NCBI GenBank assembly: GCA_029207755.1
Contig: JARCOQ010000025.1
Span: 4,270,820 to 4,334,819 of the forward strand
Source of the DNA: Chamaea fasciata
Lineage: Eukaryota > Chordata > Aves > Passeriformes > Sylviidae
Length of the DNA stretch: 64,000 nucleotides
Direction: 5' to 3'
The notes beneath the pieces were generated by a model. The model searched no databases and was not told the DNA's origin. It saw only the letters and a program-made list of their open reading frames with translations. Shown piece by piece: positions 11,101 through 24,485 of this stretch (within the stretch, counting starts at the first letter, position 1; every line of letters begins with the position of its first letter). A program made the position numbers and the translations under genes.

Positions 11101-13569
11101 TTTGCATCTGTAACTGCATGTCAGAAGGTACAAAATGTCCTTCCAGAGCAAATGTACTCAGACTAATTCAGACATATTTGGCAACTCATAAAGGTGTTTA
11201 ACTGTTTGTGAATCTAGGTAGGAAAGTCAAGTACTTTTGACTTTAAGACTGAAATCAGATGCTAATAGTGACTGATGTTTATCTCAAGAACCTGCCACTA
11301 AGACCAAAATATCTATTTTCATGCTAAGTCAAATCACCCCATGTTTAAAATCAATATTTATTGCTTGTTAACTACAGAAAACTTGACTGCGTTTTATAAA
11401 TCTCCTCCCCTTCCTCAGTTCCTATTAACCCCTGTAAGAATCACTCATCAGGACTGTTAAAGTATTTGCAGGTGTGGAAAGGAAAATCATGGCAGTACGA
11501 GGACATAATTCCTATTTCACACGGATCCCTATTTCAATCATGGGAGAATCTCATTTTCTGTCCCGTTCACATGAGTGCTGCTCTTCTGCTTCTGCCTGGA
11601 ACACTTGAAGGAAATACATTGGTGTGATCGTGGTGTGATGGTGTTTGGGTACAAGAAGAGAAAATTTCCATCAGGGAGAGCCGATCTGAGCACAGCTGCT
11701 GCTGCTGCTGCTGCTTGGAAACTCGCCAGTGTTTTAAATAGACTTCTCTATTTTCCCAGGTCTAAGAAGTAGTAGAAAAGGCTGTTAAGAGTGGAGTAGG
11801 ATTAAGTGTTTAGGAAAAATTAGGGGAAAGGTATTGGAGTCTTCGTGCCTGGCTGTGAAGTGCAGAGGAGAATTGGAGAGAGCCATTTGCAGTGCTCCAA
11901 TCTGTGTAACCACGAGCCAAGGGACGGGACTCTTCCTTTGAAACCATCCCACAGCTCAGCCTGCCCTTATTCCCATTATCCTTACTCTAAATTTTCTTCT
12001 GATCTTCTTAAAACAAACATCACTGAATTCCAGCAGGCCGAACTGGGAATGTGCTCCTCCTATTCCAACCCTTGCATTCCCAAGCTGTTTCCTTTAGCAT
12101 TTACTGGCAGCTGCCCATCAAGAGGACAGGCCATTGGTGCTACCAGAACATATATTTATTTCTCTGGAATTTCTTTCGAGTCAGCTCTGAGAATTTCACT
12201 ACTATGCAAGATGTCTGAAACATTATCAGTCCCTCCAGCCTGTGCTCTTCCCATTTCCACCTTCAGTCTGGGAAAAACAAACCCATTTGGTGCCTGAGTC
12301 TGTTCACTCACATGGTGTGCACACGACTGGAGCTAAATCAGAATTAGCTAAAACAGGAAGCTTATTTCAAAGCCTGTGCAGCCCAGCCAGGAAAGCTTCC
12401 AGAAACATGTGCTCTGAGATGATCTCAGCACGTTCATTATTCAGACTGTGAATAGCTTTAAAAGGGCCAAATTTCTTTGGGTTGAATCAGCTAGGAAAGT
12501 AATTCAAATGGAGCAGTAAGAATCTCTTGAGCAGTTCAGGGAATGTTTGTTGGAGCCACTAAAAATGCAGGAGGTAGAAAAATAAAATCAACTTTGATAA
12601 ATATGTATTAAAAGTTTGGGCTTACAAGAAACTGGGAAAGTAAATAGAAGTACCATTTTTTTGGTAGAATGGTGATGCTCTAAACCCTTTTACGTCAAGA
12701 GAAACAATCCAATAACAACAACACTCCACAAGCAGATAGAGTGGTCATGAAAATATCAGACATGTTGAGTAAATTTTGCTATTTTGGGGATAAAGGGAGA
12801 GTAGCCATAACTATCATTCAGCAATTTTATAAAAAAATCACAATCACCATCAATTTTGCAGTCAACCTGTTTTTCACAGTGGCTTAAGTCATGAAATTCT
12901 ATGGATCTATAGAAATGCTTCAAGCCAAAGACAAACCCTCTCATTTCATACTGAAAACTTGGGAAAAGCATGGACTGGATATTCTGAAACCACACTAGAG
13001 GGCACTTGAGCTGCTTCTTCTTGAGTAGATAAAGGTCAGAGTAGTAGGATGCTTATCCAGGAGCAGCAGTGGACTGAATTGAACATGGGAATTATTAGGA
13101 TTTATCAAGTTGGTAGAACAATCATTGATTTCCCCCAACATCCCAATGCTGGGGAATAGGTGTGAATTTCCAGGTCTAAATTTTGCTTGTAGGTACTGTA
13201 AGCAATTAGGAGGAAATAATGTAAAAATTGCTGCTTGATTGCAATAGTGTTTTGTCTTTGTGTATGGATCAACCTCAGAAATGTGGGATACTTTGGGAGT
13301 TTCAAAGAAAATCTGGAGAGCTGAGCTGCTCTTTGCTCCCACTGTAATGGTCTTGCTCCTGTCCTGTTCCCATTTGGAGTGTGAAGCCCTAAAATGATTG
13401 ATTTTGTGGGAATGGAACCAACAGCACTCGACAGCCTTTCTGTAAAGTATCCACAATAAATACTGAAGGCTAGGAAGGGAGTGAAGACCCCACTGCTTAT
13501 AACCCACTTTCAGAGGTTTGGTTAAAAAAAAAAAATAATGTGTTGATCTGGTTCCCAATGTGGAAAACA
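8159..13569. other. Intergenic, no gene recognised
   Basis: About 5.4 kb without a recognisable exon or full repeat. It includes a (GCT)n run at about 11696-11716 and a tiny CR1-like tail at about 9258-9284 (TTCCAACCTTAATGACTCTA). The rest is AT-rich with short uninformative open frames. Confidence 0.35.
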
Positions 13570-13962
13570 CCCACAGAAGTTTGAGTGTGTTTAGCTGGAG
13601 AAAAGGAGGCTCAGGGGGAATTTCTGGCTCTGCACAAGTCCCTGACAGAGGGGACAGCTGAGGGGTCGGGCTCTGCTCCCAGGGAACAGGGACAGGAGGA
13701 GGGGGAACTGCCTCAAACTGTGCCAGGGTAGGTTTAGATTGGATACAGGGGAACATTTTTTCACTGAAAGAGTGATCAGACACTGGCACAGCTGCCCAGG
13801 GCAGTGGTGGAATCACCATCCCTGCAAGTGTTCCCAAGTCATGTGGATGTGGCACCTGGGGACAGTGTTTAGTGGTGAGCACAGCAGTGCTGGGGGAATG
13901 GCTGGACTTGATAATCCTGAAAGGCTTTTCCAGCTGAACGATCCCATGATTCTCTGATCTCT
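13570..13962 (+). mobile_element. CR1 LINE 3' fragment, divergent subfamily
   Basis: Landmarks are GGAGAAAAGGAGGCTCAGGG, CCCAGGGAACAGGGACAGGA, GGCTGGACTTGATAATCCTG and a tail CGATCCCATGATTCTCTGAT. It shares its layout with the minus-strand copies at 46560 and 56836. Confidence 0.85.
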
Positions 13963-16900
13963 CAGGGATTTCTCAGGGATCAAGGCCTACCTTTGGTGCT
14001 GGGACCCACGTTTCAAGGTCCTGGAGCCCAGCCCTGGCAGAGCAGCTCCTGGGCACCTTCCCTGCCTGTGCAGAGCCCAGTGGGCTCAGGTGCTGCTGCA
14101 CAGCCCCACTGACAATTCATTTCCTGCACCCGACCATGATGTGTTTGTAAAACAAACTCTGCTCAAGAAGTGGCTGCCTCTGAAGCAGGAGGCATTGGAA
14201 TGGCTGAGTTTCAAACAATTCTCCTTTTGCCCTGACAGGCACAACCAGACTCCAACTCGCAGCAGCTTCAGTCTGTCATCGCTGAAACAAAGCTACGAGC
14301 TGCAATTAAATTTCTGGGCAATTTACAGATTTTCTGGTAAGTCAGGTTTCTGATGAAGGACATGGACTCTCTTTGTGTCTACTGTGGAACACCCATTTTC
14401 TGTGGATCACATTCCCCCAGTCACAGGGAATTGCTGGCCAGTTTTGTGACCTTTCTGTCTGTGTTTGCTGTTCCTCAGCCTCTCATCTTTCCCTTTCCTG
14501 TGCCCTCGTGAGACCCCACCTGCAGCAACTATTAAATAAACTACAGTTGGATTGCTGTCCTACCAATTCTGCCTTTCAGTACATGTTTCCTCATGAGAAT
14601 CCAGGCACAGTGGGAGTTTTCCTGCTCCCAGCAGTGAGGTAGGACACGTTTGTTGACAGGCTGACACGTGCAGCACGTCCTTGCAGTGAGGACAAGCGCT
14701 GTGCAGAGGAAAAAGCTTTGGGAGAGCTGGACAAGCCCTCACAGGATCCAGGAGCCACCCCAGACCTCTCTGCATTCCATTGAAATGCCAGGTGTGCTCT
14801 TTTGATCTGGCTCCAGGAGCAAGGAGGCACGGAGTGAGGCAGGAGCAGCACTTCCATCGTCATGGATGAGGCGAGGGGCAGGATGCTTTATGACAGATGC
14901 TGGCTTTGCTTTTTTTGGAGCACTATTGGGTAATGCTTGGAACCTGTTAATGAGGTTATTGCAAAAGCTGAGTGGGATGGAGTGGATGAAGACACAGATC
15001 TGGTTTTTACTACTGATATGTTGATCTAATCCTTCCATGCTTTCCATGTAGGTCCTGGATATTTATGGCATAAGAACACACCACTAGAAACACTGAGCAC
15101 CCAGATCCTCCATTTTTTATCCCTTTGTAAAGCTCCTCTTTGAAGTATCTTGAAGGTTTTTTTTTTTTTTTCAGTTTAGTAATATTCAGAATTTGGAGCA
15201 CATGAGTAACAAAAGGAGTTATTCTGTAGTGACCTCCTGAATGATAACAGTGCTGTGTACTGGGGAACTTGTCTGTCTAAAAGGAGCATATCCTTTAAAA
15301 CTGAATAAATTTTACCTCCCTAGGAGGAGCTTTCTATGCCTGGAATAAGAAGAAATTGCTTTCCTTCTTCGGAGTGGAGGTTTTGCAAATATATTTTGTT
15401 GGTTTTGGGGTTTTAAATTAATTTTATGTTGGGAGTTTTTTAAAGCAAATACTGTGACTTGAAGTTTTGGGTGCACTCCCTCTTTCCTGAGTGTTTTTGG
15501 GTGGAATAGAGAACAGAAATGAAAGTTTAGTGAAAGTCTGAGGCTAATGACTCTGTTCTTTAGCTTAAATTAGATTGTTTCCATGACAATTCTTCAGTTA
15601 ATTGCATTTAAGGCACTTAATACCACAGTTTCTTCTGGGCTTCCTGTGCTGCTGCATGTGTGGCCTCACAGGAGCTTTCTTAGCAAAACAGCTGAAACTG
15701 CATCAGTGAGGACTCAGAACATGGAAAGGAAAAGAGAAGTGAGGAAGAATAACAGAACAATGGACAATAAGTGTGAGTCTAACCCAAACTGCTGGGATGC
15801 ACGTGGAGCTGGAGGATGATTGAGGCAGAAAGGAAGGAACGAGAACAAAAACTTCTCCCCTGGGTTCAAAGCTCTTGGTAAAAGCACAGGAGCCCCTCCA
15901 ATTGCTGAAACATGGAGGAGATGGCTGTGTAGAGATTTAGGATGTCTGGAACTGCCAACCTTCCAAATAAATTACAGAACAGTGCTCTGGACATGGAGAA
16001 ACATGAAGGAATAAAGCCTGTGTGATGCCATATGACTTGATTTGGACAAGAGGTAAATTTTAAAAATAGTGCAGGGGCAGAGTTGGCAACGGATCTGGAC
16101 TCAGAATTTTGACCTGTTACTGAAAAAGCAGCACTTCAGATTTTAGATATGGACTTGTTTCTCTGAGATGTGTGGCTGAAGAAAACAAGATAAATGTGAG
16201 TAAAGATCTATGAGAATTTTCTGGAAGTCAGTGCTTTTCCATGGATGTTTTCGGCAATATAACCTGCACCAGTTCCCTGTGCTTCTTAGTGCCTATCAGG
16301 TGAAGTTGGGTGATGTTGTGTTGGCCAATATTTTCTTTTACATGACCTGGATAATGTAATGGGAACTCTGTCAGGAATTTATGAATGACAACAAAGCTGT
16401 AAAATGCTGCCAGAATGGGGGAGGACAGAACTCGAATTATAAATGACAGACTGGAGAAAACCTCTAAAAGAGCTGCTATAACTTCATCATAGCATTGAAG
16501 ATCATGGATTTGTGTAGGAATAATCATCATCACAGGGGCAGCATTGGGAGCAAATGGCCAGGTAAGGTCTGCAGTGAGGAATTTGGGAGATGCTGTGAGC
16601 TGAGCAGAAAATGCTGCAGGGGAGGAGGTTAATGTGGACATGTCCATTTTGGGGGTGACCATGACAATCAGCACTCACAACCCCTGTGGGGTTCTGCTCC
16701 CCAGGAATGATGGGCACCACTAGGGGACAACCCAGACCAACTTTCAGCTCTCTGATCCCACTTGGAGCTGTAAACATGAGATCATTCCAGGATATCTCCT
16801 GCATATGTCCTACATATGTCTCCAGTCTTCACTGTGAACTCTGCAAATACTGCAAAGAATAATATAAAAGCACAGCCCAGATGAGGTGGTATCAGAATGT

Positions 16901-17584
16901 AGGAAAAAAGCTTAGAATGTAAGGGGGGGGGGGGGGGAAATCCAAGTGACAAAAGCTGGATGAATCTGGAAACTTGCTCCTTCATAGCTTTGTGATTAGA
17001 ATCCTGCTTTCTGTCTTTCTTTGGCTGTCCTGTTTGATTGCTCAGAAATGGGGGAAGTCTAAACCCATTTCCTTGATTCTTGCAGTCATTATCTGAATGT
17101 CTTTTTTCCAGCCCTGCCCTACAGTTGCAGCCTGGGTAGGGAACTTCGCCTGGATGCTTGTGGTGATTAAGGATGCCTTGCAAAGTTGCTGGTGCTGCTC
17201 AAAAACTGTTGGAAATCACAGGATTTCTGGTGCTTCTGATGTTGGCTTATATCTGGCTTACTTCTGTGGCTTTCACAGGTCCTTGAGAATTAAGCACTTC
17301 TGCTGGAATTGAGGTGATGTGGGAGTGTCACCATTCCCAAATCTTTTTTCTTTCCATCCACATCTCCTGGGTGTTCCTGTGCCTGCAGGTCGTGTGTCAC
17401 AGTCGTGCCCTGTTGCAAACACTTGGGGAGACACAGATTTGTTCTGGCTCCGGATGTTTTAATGCTTGTGAGGTAAAAAATTGGGCGTTTAGTGTAAAAA
17501 TAGGACCATCCACCAACGCTTGCTGCTCTGATGAATGCCAGCTTCTGCTGATCCTGCAGAGGGAGGGACATGGATAGGGTGGCT
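13963..17584. other. Intergenic, no gene recognised
   Basis: Single-copy-looking sequence with a G homopolymer of about 15 at 16923-16937 and a T run near 15159-15172. No exon was recognised. Confidence 0.35.
16923..16937. repeat. Poly(G) homopolymer, about 15 bp
   Basis: An uninterrupted G run on the plus strand. It is G-quadruplex prone and its exact length may be affected by sequencing. Confidence 0.85.
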
Positions 17585-17815
17585 TTAGATCAGATGTTAG
17601 GGAGGAATTGTTCCCTGGGAGGGTGGGGAGGCCCTGGCACAGGGTGCCCAGAGAAGCTGTGGCTGCCCCTGGATCCCTGGAAGTGTCCAAGGCCAGGTTG
17701 GATGGGGCTTGGAGCATCCTGGGCTAGTGGAAGGTGTCCCTGCCATGGCAGGGGTGAAACTGGATGAGTTCTAAGTTCCCTTCCAGCCCAAACCATTCTG
17801 TGGTTCTACAATTTT
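17585..17815 (+). mobile_element. CR1 LINE 3' fragment
   Basis: Starts near GATCAGATGTTAGGGAGGAA and carries GGTGGGGAGGCCCTGGCACA, GAAGTGTCCAAGGCCAGG and CCATTCTGTGGTTCTACAAT. Only the terminal 230 bp are present. Confidence 0.9.
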
Positions 17816-20800
17816 GCGACCCCATCAGAACAATACTTATTATTGAACATTTAAATTTTTGTTTTTCTGAGCAATAACTTCCCTGTCAGTTTTTTGTGGC
17901 TGCAGTGAATTCTGCAGATACCCAGATATCAGGGTACTCATGGTCCTGTATTCCTGGTGAGATCTCGACCAACATTTAAATGTGTGTTAAATGAGTCCTG
18001 TCTGATAAAGGTGGCAATTTGCAGCTTCCCTATAAATGCCACTTTGCATAGCAAATATTTTTCAATCAGTATCATCTGTCTTGCAGGTTTTGTTTCTTCC
18101 AGGATAACAAACCCCTCCTCTGTTTGCAAGAGTCTTTGCTCTTTCCAAGAGTTGCAAGCTATTTACTGAGGGTAATAGTAACTCAGTCTCAGTAAAAAGA
18201 ACCATACGGCTGAGTTAAGATCCTCCAAGGAGGAATATGGCTGGAAGCAGCTCAGGTCTCTGCACTGAGCTGTTAAGGCTGAGCTTCCAAGTTTCTAATC
18301 AAAAGCTGAAACCAGATGGAAGTAAAATGTGAGGAATAATATGAAAAATATGTTGCTGAGAAGATCAAATGGAAGAAAGAAAATGAAAATGTTCTCAATT
18401 GACTGCAGGGTTCCTTCAGAAGCAGCTTTGGAGTAGTCATCTCGTTCATCCTCCACCTTTATTTTGTCCCCAGGTGCACCCAGGTGAGGCCAAGTGGAGC
18501 TGGGGCTTTGCCACAGTGCTCTGCCAGCACTGAGCAGATCACGTTTTCTGTGTTACTAAATCAGATTTAGGAACCTAGCGGGTTTTCTGTGCTCTCCAAA
18601 GGCTCTCACTGCAGTAACCAGCTGAAAGGACAATAATTGAAGGTGTCTGCTCTGCAGGTAAAACTGTCCTTGTTTCTTTATTTGAGGTAGTTAGGATGAC
18701 TTTCTCTGAAGAGCAAGATTTAGAAGGACCTGAAACCTCCTGATCTGAAGATCCAACAATTTAAGGAGAGGGGAAAATAAATAATTAAATCTCTCTGACA
18801 AGCAAGATGTGTCCTTATTCAGAGAACAGGAATACCATTCTTTCCTTCTTTGGGGAGTACATGAACAGAAAAATGAACCCAGAGACAATAACATGAGAGT
18901 GTTGTCAAAGTATTCCAAAAAATAACTGAGACTTGTGCAGATGCCAAGTCTAACTTTGGCTGATTCTCTTTTTTAGGAATGTTGTAGAGCAATTTTCTGA
19001 ATTCTATTAATATAACGAGCAAACAGACTTTGGATGCTCTGGATCTACATTGTGGGAAGTAAAGGTGATTTCTTGGAGATTTTATAGAGGCCAAGAGGCT
19101 GCATGCATTTGAAATATGAACTTAGATGTTATTTATAAATTAGAAGATGGTAAAAAGTTTAGGGAAGGGAAAGAGGGATGCAAGGCCTATGGAATAAGCT
19201 GTTAATGGTACAGGATTTGTGCAGTCCGTGATGAGGGATGATTATAGCAATAAATTCTGTTTATTCCAGCCATGGCAGGGAGCATTGAGAGGAGAGGTCT
19301 GTCCATGGCTCTGAGCTGATTCCTTTCTGTAGCACTTGGCCTCCTGCTACAGCAGCTTTGTTTGAACGTACGTTGCTGTGTCCTTCTGCAAAATTAAGAT
19401 GGGAGTGACCTGCTGAACCTTCCACCACTGAAGTGCATTTGTCTTTCTTTGATGTGGTTTCCCAGACTCCTGGTAACACTGGTGTGTCCTCAAGCTCCCT
19501 GCAGGGCTGACAGTTTGGGTGGTGAGCTCCAAAACAGGAGGCTAAAATGTTTATTTGATTCCTTGCTCATTCCCAGCTCCCTCAGTGTCTTACATTTATA
19601 ATGGAAGAGCCTAAACAGAGGCACAGACACTTTTACCAAAATCCTGTTTAGGTGCTAAAAGCAGCTGGTTTTGACAAGGTTAACAAGGTTTTTGGGTTTG
19701 CTGCTGTTGGCTCAGGGGTCCTGTATTTCTTATCTCTGTTTTGTTTCCTATTTTCTTTTCTTACCCTGATAAAATGAACCAAGAGCCTTGAAGTTTTCCC
19801 CCTTTTCCAGGGACCAGACTGTCCCAAAGGCACCACAATTCCCAAGCTGAGAGCAATGGGCTCAGCTTTCCTCTGTTACTGCTCCAAAACACCCCTCAGC
19901 TGGAGCCTGAGCCTCTGTCTGCAGAGTCAGTGTTGTCATAGAGGAGCAGCACCACGTTCTGCTGCTTCCATCACACTGGGAAAATAAATAAAAGCAATTT
20001 CACTTTGACCTCTGGCTTAGGGACGAAGACAATTTAAACACAAAGAAAAAACATAAAATGGAGGATGTACAGTTGAAGCACTACCAAGTCATTCCTAAGG
20101 ATTCTGTATATCTTTTGCTGTTGATTAGACTCTGCTTGACTAAGGATCTTCTGTGCCTTCACAGCAAAGATGTGAATGAAAGTAACAGGAATTTAACAAC
20201 AGTGAATTAGTTCTTGCAATGTTACCTGTCAACAGTGGCAGACAAGAAGCTGTCTCCAGATGATTTCAATTTCTCACATCTTCTATCATCTGAACAGCTT
20301 TATTCCAGCAATGAAAGAGGGTAGGAAAAGCTGAGTAACGCTGTCACCTGAGTCAGGAAATGTATTCCTAAGCATGCTGTCACAATATAACTGCAGGAAT
20401 GCAGGTTTAGTGAACTTCTAACAATATGTGTGTCAGATTTCCAGGCATAAATCACTATTTTGGTGTTGTGTGGATGTGTGCAGAAAGTACCCAGAGCAAT
20501 CTGCTGGAGCAGTGAGGAACAAAAATTAATAAAACTCGTTGGAAGGGGCTAAAAAGGCACGGCTGTGCAGGTTGCACACTGCTCATTCAAAGTGAAGGCA
20601 AAGGCAAAAATGCCTTTGAGAGTGGAAATGTTTTGAATGAGAAGCACAGCCTCGAGTGGAATCTGCAAACTGAACGAGTCCAAACAACTCTCACAGAAGA
20701 AGAAAGGGGAAACCAGTAGGAAGGAGAAAAACCCCAAGCAACTGTAAGGAAATGTTACTACAAAGTAGTTGATGAGGAGAAATGAGTAGGGGCTTAAGTT

Positions 20801-21139
20801 TTTCAGGCCTCAGAGGCTGGTTAAGCTCTGGCTGGTGCAGCACAGTGGAGGTGCTAAGACCATGTGCCTGCTTCCAATTTCATGCTGCATTTGCACTTTC
20901 CACCTCTCATTCCTGACGTGCTTATCTCTCCTGCTGGATCACTGAATTAGGAGTAGTCTTTAGCTAAATATTTCCTAAAGCTCTTGAAACCTAATGTCTA
21001 GTGGGTCAGGAGAGAGTGTTTGAAGAGAGGGCTGAGTGATACCTTCCTTTTCTGCTCTCCCCATGTTCCTCCTTCTTCCTTCTGGTTTCCATTTCATGAT
21101 GTTTGAGTCAGACGAGCTGAACCAAATGATTGGTATTGG
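17816..21139. other. Intergenic, no gene recognised
   Basis: AT-rich single-copy-looking sequence. No gene, clear repeat or regulatory signature was recognised. Confidence 0.35.
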
Positions 21140-21282
21140 AGATCTTAGAATTCCAAAGTGGTTTGGGATGGGAAAGATCTTAAAGCTCATCCACTTCCGA
21201 CCCCAACACCTTCCACTATCCCAGGTTGCTCCAACCAGGGATGGAGCAGCCAGGGCCTCCCCACCCTCCCAGGGAAGAACAT
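21140..21282 (-). mobile_element. CR1 LINE 3' fragment with an internal deletion
   Basis: GTGGTTTGGGATGGGAAAGA through TTCCACTATCCCAGGTTGCT. It then jumps to GGATGGAGCAGCCAGGGCCT and CTCCCCACCCTCCCAGGGAA, so the middle of the usual 3' end is missing. Confidence 0.82.
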
Positions 21283-23524
21283 AAACTCCACATTTGCTGG
21301 ACGCTCCAATTTTTTTTGCTGCCTATGAACAGGCAGAGCACACCAAGACACCTCCCTGCAGCACATTTCTCCAGGCCTGGCTGTAACCTTGCCTTCTGTC
21401 CTAGGCAGACCACAGGCACATCTCTCAGGAGTGTTCTTTGCTGCAGGACTTTGTCCAAACATTTTCCCACTGGATCTAATCCAGTCTGGGATCGCAACTG
21501 TCGTGAGAATGCAACAAATCATTCTGGGAAGTATCTAATTTTGCCCCTATTGGTCAAAGCAATGTTTATGCACAGCCAGAGCCACATGACAGAGGAGAGG
21601 GTACTCTTGAACCCTGTTAGCAATGTCTACTAAAAAAATACCAGAGCTCCCAAGTTTTTGTATGAGTAAATGGCAAAACTACTGTTTCCTAGTTTGAACA
21701 ACCCCTGATTTGAACATCACTGGAAAAAAGCCAGGAAAGGAACTGGAGCCAGCCCAGAAACTTTTTTTAATCCTTGTGGCTGCTTTATTTAATCAATAAA
21801 CAAACAAACAAACAAAACCCCTCAATAAACCAACAAAAAGCCTTTTCAAAAATGTACTTTGTCTTTGAAAGGGCGTTTTAGGGCTTTACAATGATGCTTG
21901 AGATGTGGTACCTACGCAGAGACTGACAGGGAAATGTGAAACATAAAATAAATGTCTTAAGTGCATGTGGTTTCGATCATTTTTAGTCCAGCCTCAAATA
22001 AATAATTGAATAAATAAAACATTGCTCAGGTCCTCTATAGGAACTTGTTCACATTTCCCAGGTGTCTGCAAAGGCCCAGCCTGGCAGAGAGTTCTCTTTA
22101 GCAGTTTTCCAGTGGAGATGTCTGCAGAACTCTCACACATCCAGGGCAAATGGCCAAGAAATGGATTATTCCCGTGGCTTGCTCTGAATCCTCTGAAGGG
22201 GTGGGTTTACCTCCAGTTCTAACTGACGCTTGAGCTGAAAAACAGAGCATTTAATATGTACCTGAGGGGAAGATCTGAGGCAGCTGAGTGACAGAGGCTG
22301 TGTCAGGGAAGAGGGAGACAGGCTGGCAGGAGCACTGTGCTGCTGCAGCCTGTTCTGCAGGAGCTCTGCAGGGTAAAATGTCTTTTTACCCAGCCACCAC
22401 CTCTTCAGGAGCACTAAAACTGGCTGGGGTGCTCCTGCCTCCAGCTGCCATTTCCCTTTAGGATATTGACGGGGAAGATCCTTTGGGAAGGAATAAAACT
22501 TGGTTTGAAGGCTCAGACTGATGGAACACCCACCCCGTGCATGGTCACCTGCCTGGGGGGAGTCACAGCATCTCCTGGCTGACAATTTGAGAAACAAATG
22601 AAGGTTTATGGCACGAGGTGCAAAGCAGGTAAGTGAAATATATTGAAAAAAAAAATAGAAGGAAAATTAGAATGAGAATTGCTGCTGTTGAGGACCATTT
22701 TAAAATAATATAAATAACCAAGATCCTGAGCACAAAAAAAAAAAAAAGTCCATGAAAATAAAAGAGAAATAAGAATGGGATGAAGAAAATTGGCTAAAAC
22801 AAAACAGAAACTGGGCAATGCTGAGAAAGTGACAGTGTGCAATGTTTGTTGAATCACCTTTGATGCTCAAACACAAGATCCTGTTACAACTGGTTAACAC
22901 AAACCCAGGGCTGGTTGATGGATGGGAAGATAAGTGCTGGATACTCTGTCTGAAGAATGATGGGTTGTTATGAACATTAAGAATAAACTACTGCAATCAA
23001 CATCATTATTCAGCCCAGCACTGAAGGAGCCAGAGTATATCCAGTTTGCAAAAATCTCGTTTATTAATTTGATTCTTCCTGTTTGCCTTCGCATGGCTTT
23101 GATGTTCCAAAGTCGGTATTGAAGCCTTGCTGCTGATGACAGCTCTATTAGGAGTTATTAATCACCAAATGAATCATCTCCTCACTCACATGAGACACTG
23201 TCTAAGCAGTTTGATAAAGCTGAAGGTGATCTGACCTTAGGCAAGATGAGATAAATAATATTTTTTTCAATTTGTCCCAAATCCATTGTAGATAAGGTGA
23301 TCTGGATCTTAAATTCTCCAGATAAATGTCTGGCTATTTTTTAGCAAATCAGAAAATTAGGACCTGTAATGTCTTTAATGCATTGGTGAAATAGAAGCAA
23401 TTTAGTATTTCAAGTGCAAATTTCGAGAAAGTTTTTGGGTTTGTTATACCTGAGGTGCTGGGGACCTCATCTTGAATTTTCAGAAAGAAACATCTCTTAT
23501 GTTACTTAACTGGAGGGTTCCAAA
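21283..23524. other. Intergenic, no gene recognised
   Basis: Includes an (AAAC)n-like run at about 21797-21816 and an A run near 22733-22746. No exon was recognised. Confidence 0.35.
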
Positions 23525-23755
23525 GTGACAGAGAGTAGGTTTAGTTCAGGTGTTAGGAAGCCATTCTTCACTGTGAGGGTGGTGAGGGCTGGAATGGATT
23601 TCCCAGAGAAGCTGTGGCTGCCCCTGCACCCCTGGAAGTGTCCAAGGCCAGGCTGGACGGGGCTTGGAGCAACCTGGGATGGTGGGAGTTGTCCCTGCCC
23701 ATGGCAGGGGGTGGGCCCTTCCCACCCAAACCATTCCATGATTCCATGACTGTAT
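23525..23755 (+). mobile_element. CR1 LINE 3' fragment
   Basis: CATTCTTCACTGTGAGGGTG, CCCAGAGAAGCTGTGGCTGC, GGACGGGGCTTGGAGCAACC and the tail CCATTCCATGATTCCATGAC. Terminal 230 bp only. Confidence 0.9.
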
Positions 23756-24304
23756 GAAAAGGGGGTTTTGTCAGCAGCGCTGAGCTTATACAGGATCTGC
23801 TACCCCTGGAAGTGTGGCCTTAATTTTCACAGTCCCACTCTCCTCCCTGTGCTGGCTGTAGAAATTGCAATCAGAGTAACTGATTCCACTCAGGACACAG
23901 TAGAAACGCTTTATCTTCTCCCAGAAGCTTTATTGCCACTGTTCTCCTGGCTCTGACTCTCTCTTACTGCAGCAGCACGGAGGAAGCATGAAAACTCCAA
24001 CAGAAGGTTGTCCAGAGCAAATAACCCAAATTTGGGGTTTTTTGTTTGGGGTTTTTCCTTTCCTACGTCAGGAATTAGTCACTAATTGTATCAGTCCCTT
24101 CAGTGCATAATGAGCTGCATTCTGTGTAGGTCACTGTGCTGATGTGGCCAGGGTGGAGCAAGAAGATGCCGTGAGCTTGATGTGGCTTTTCCACATCAGC
24201 TCCTGGCCTTGTGGCAAAAAGGGTTTCTGCAGTTCAGTGGCAGAGCTGTGTGTGGGCATTCTGACCCTGCAGCTGGAAAATAACGCTGCAGGAGCTGCCT
24301 GGTC

Positions 24305-24485
24305 AGGATGAGTTTGGGGATGGGCTTGGGGATGGTTTGGAGATGATTTGAGGATGAGTTTGGGGATGGGTTTGGGGATGGTTTGGAGATGATTTGAGGA
24401 TGGGTTTGGGGATGGTTTGGGGATGGGCTTGGGGATGCATTTGGGGATAGTTTGGGGATGGGTTTGGGGATGATTTGGGGATGGA
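24305..24485. repeat. 12-bp purine-rich minisatellite (GATGGGTTTGGG)n
   Basis: About 14-15 degenerate copies of a 12-bp unit (GGGGATGGTTTG, GGAGATGATTTG and similar). There is strong strand asymmetry: almost no C on the plus strand. The unit length is a multiple of three, so the minus strand holds an open frame with repeated HPQTIPKPIPK that is not a credible gene. Confidence 0.93.
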
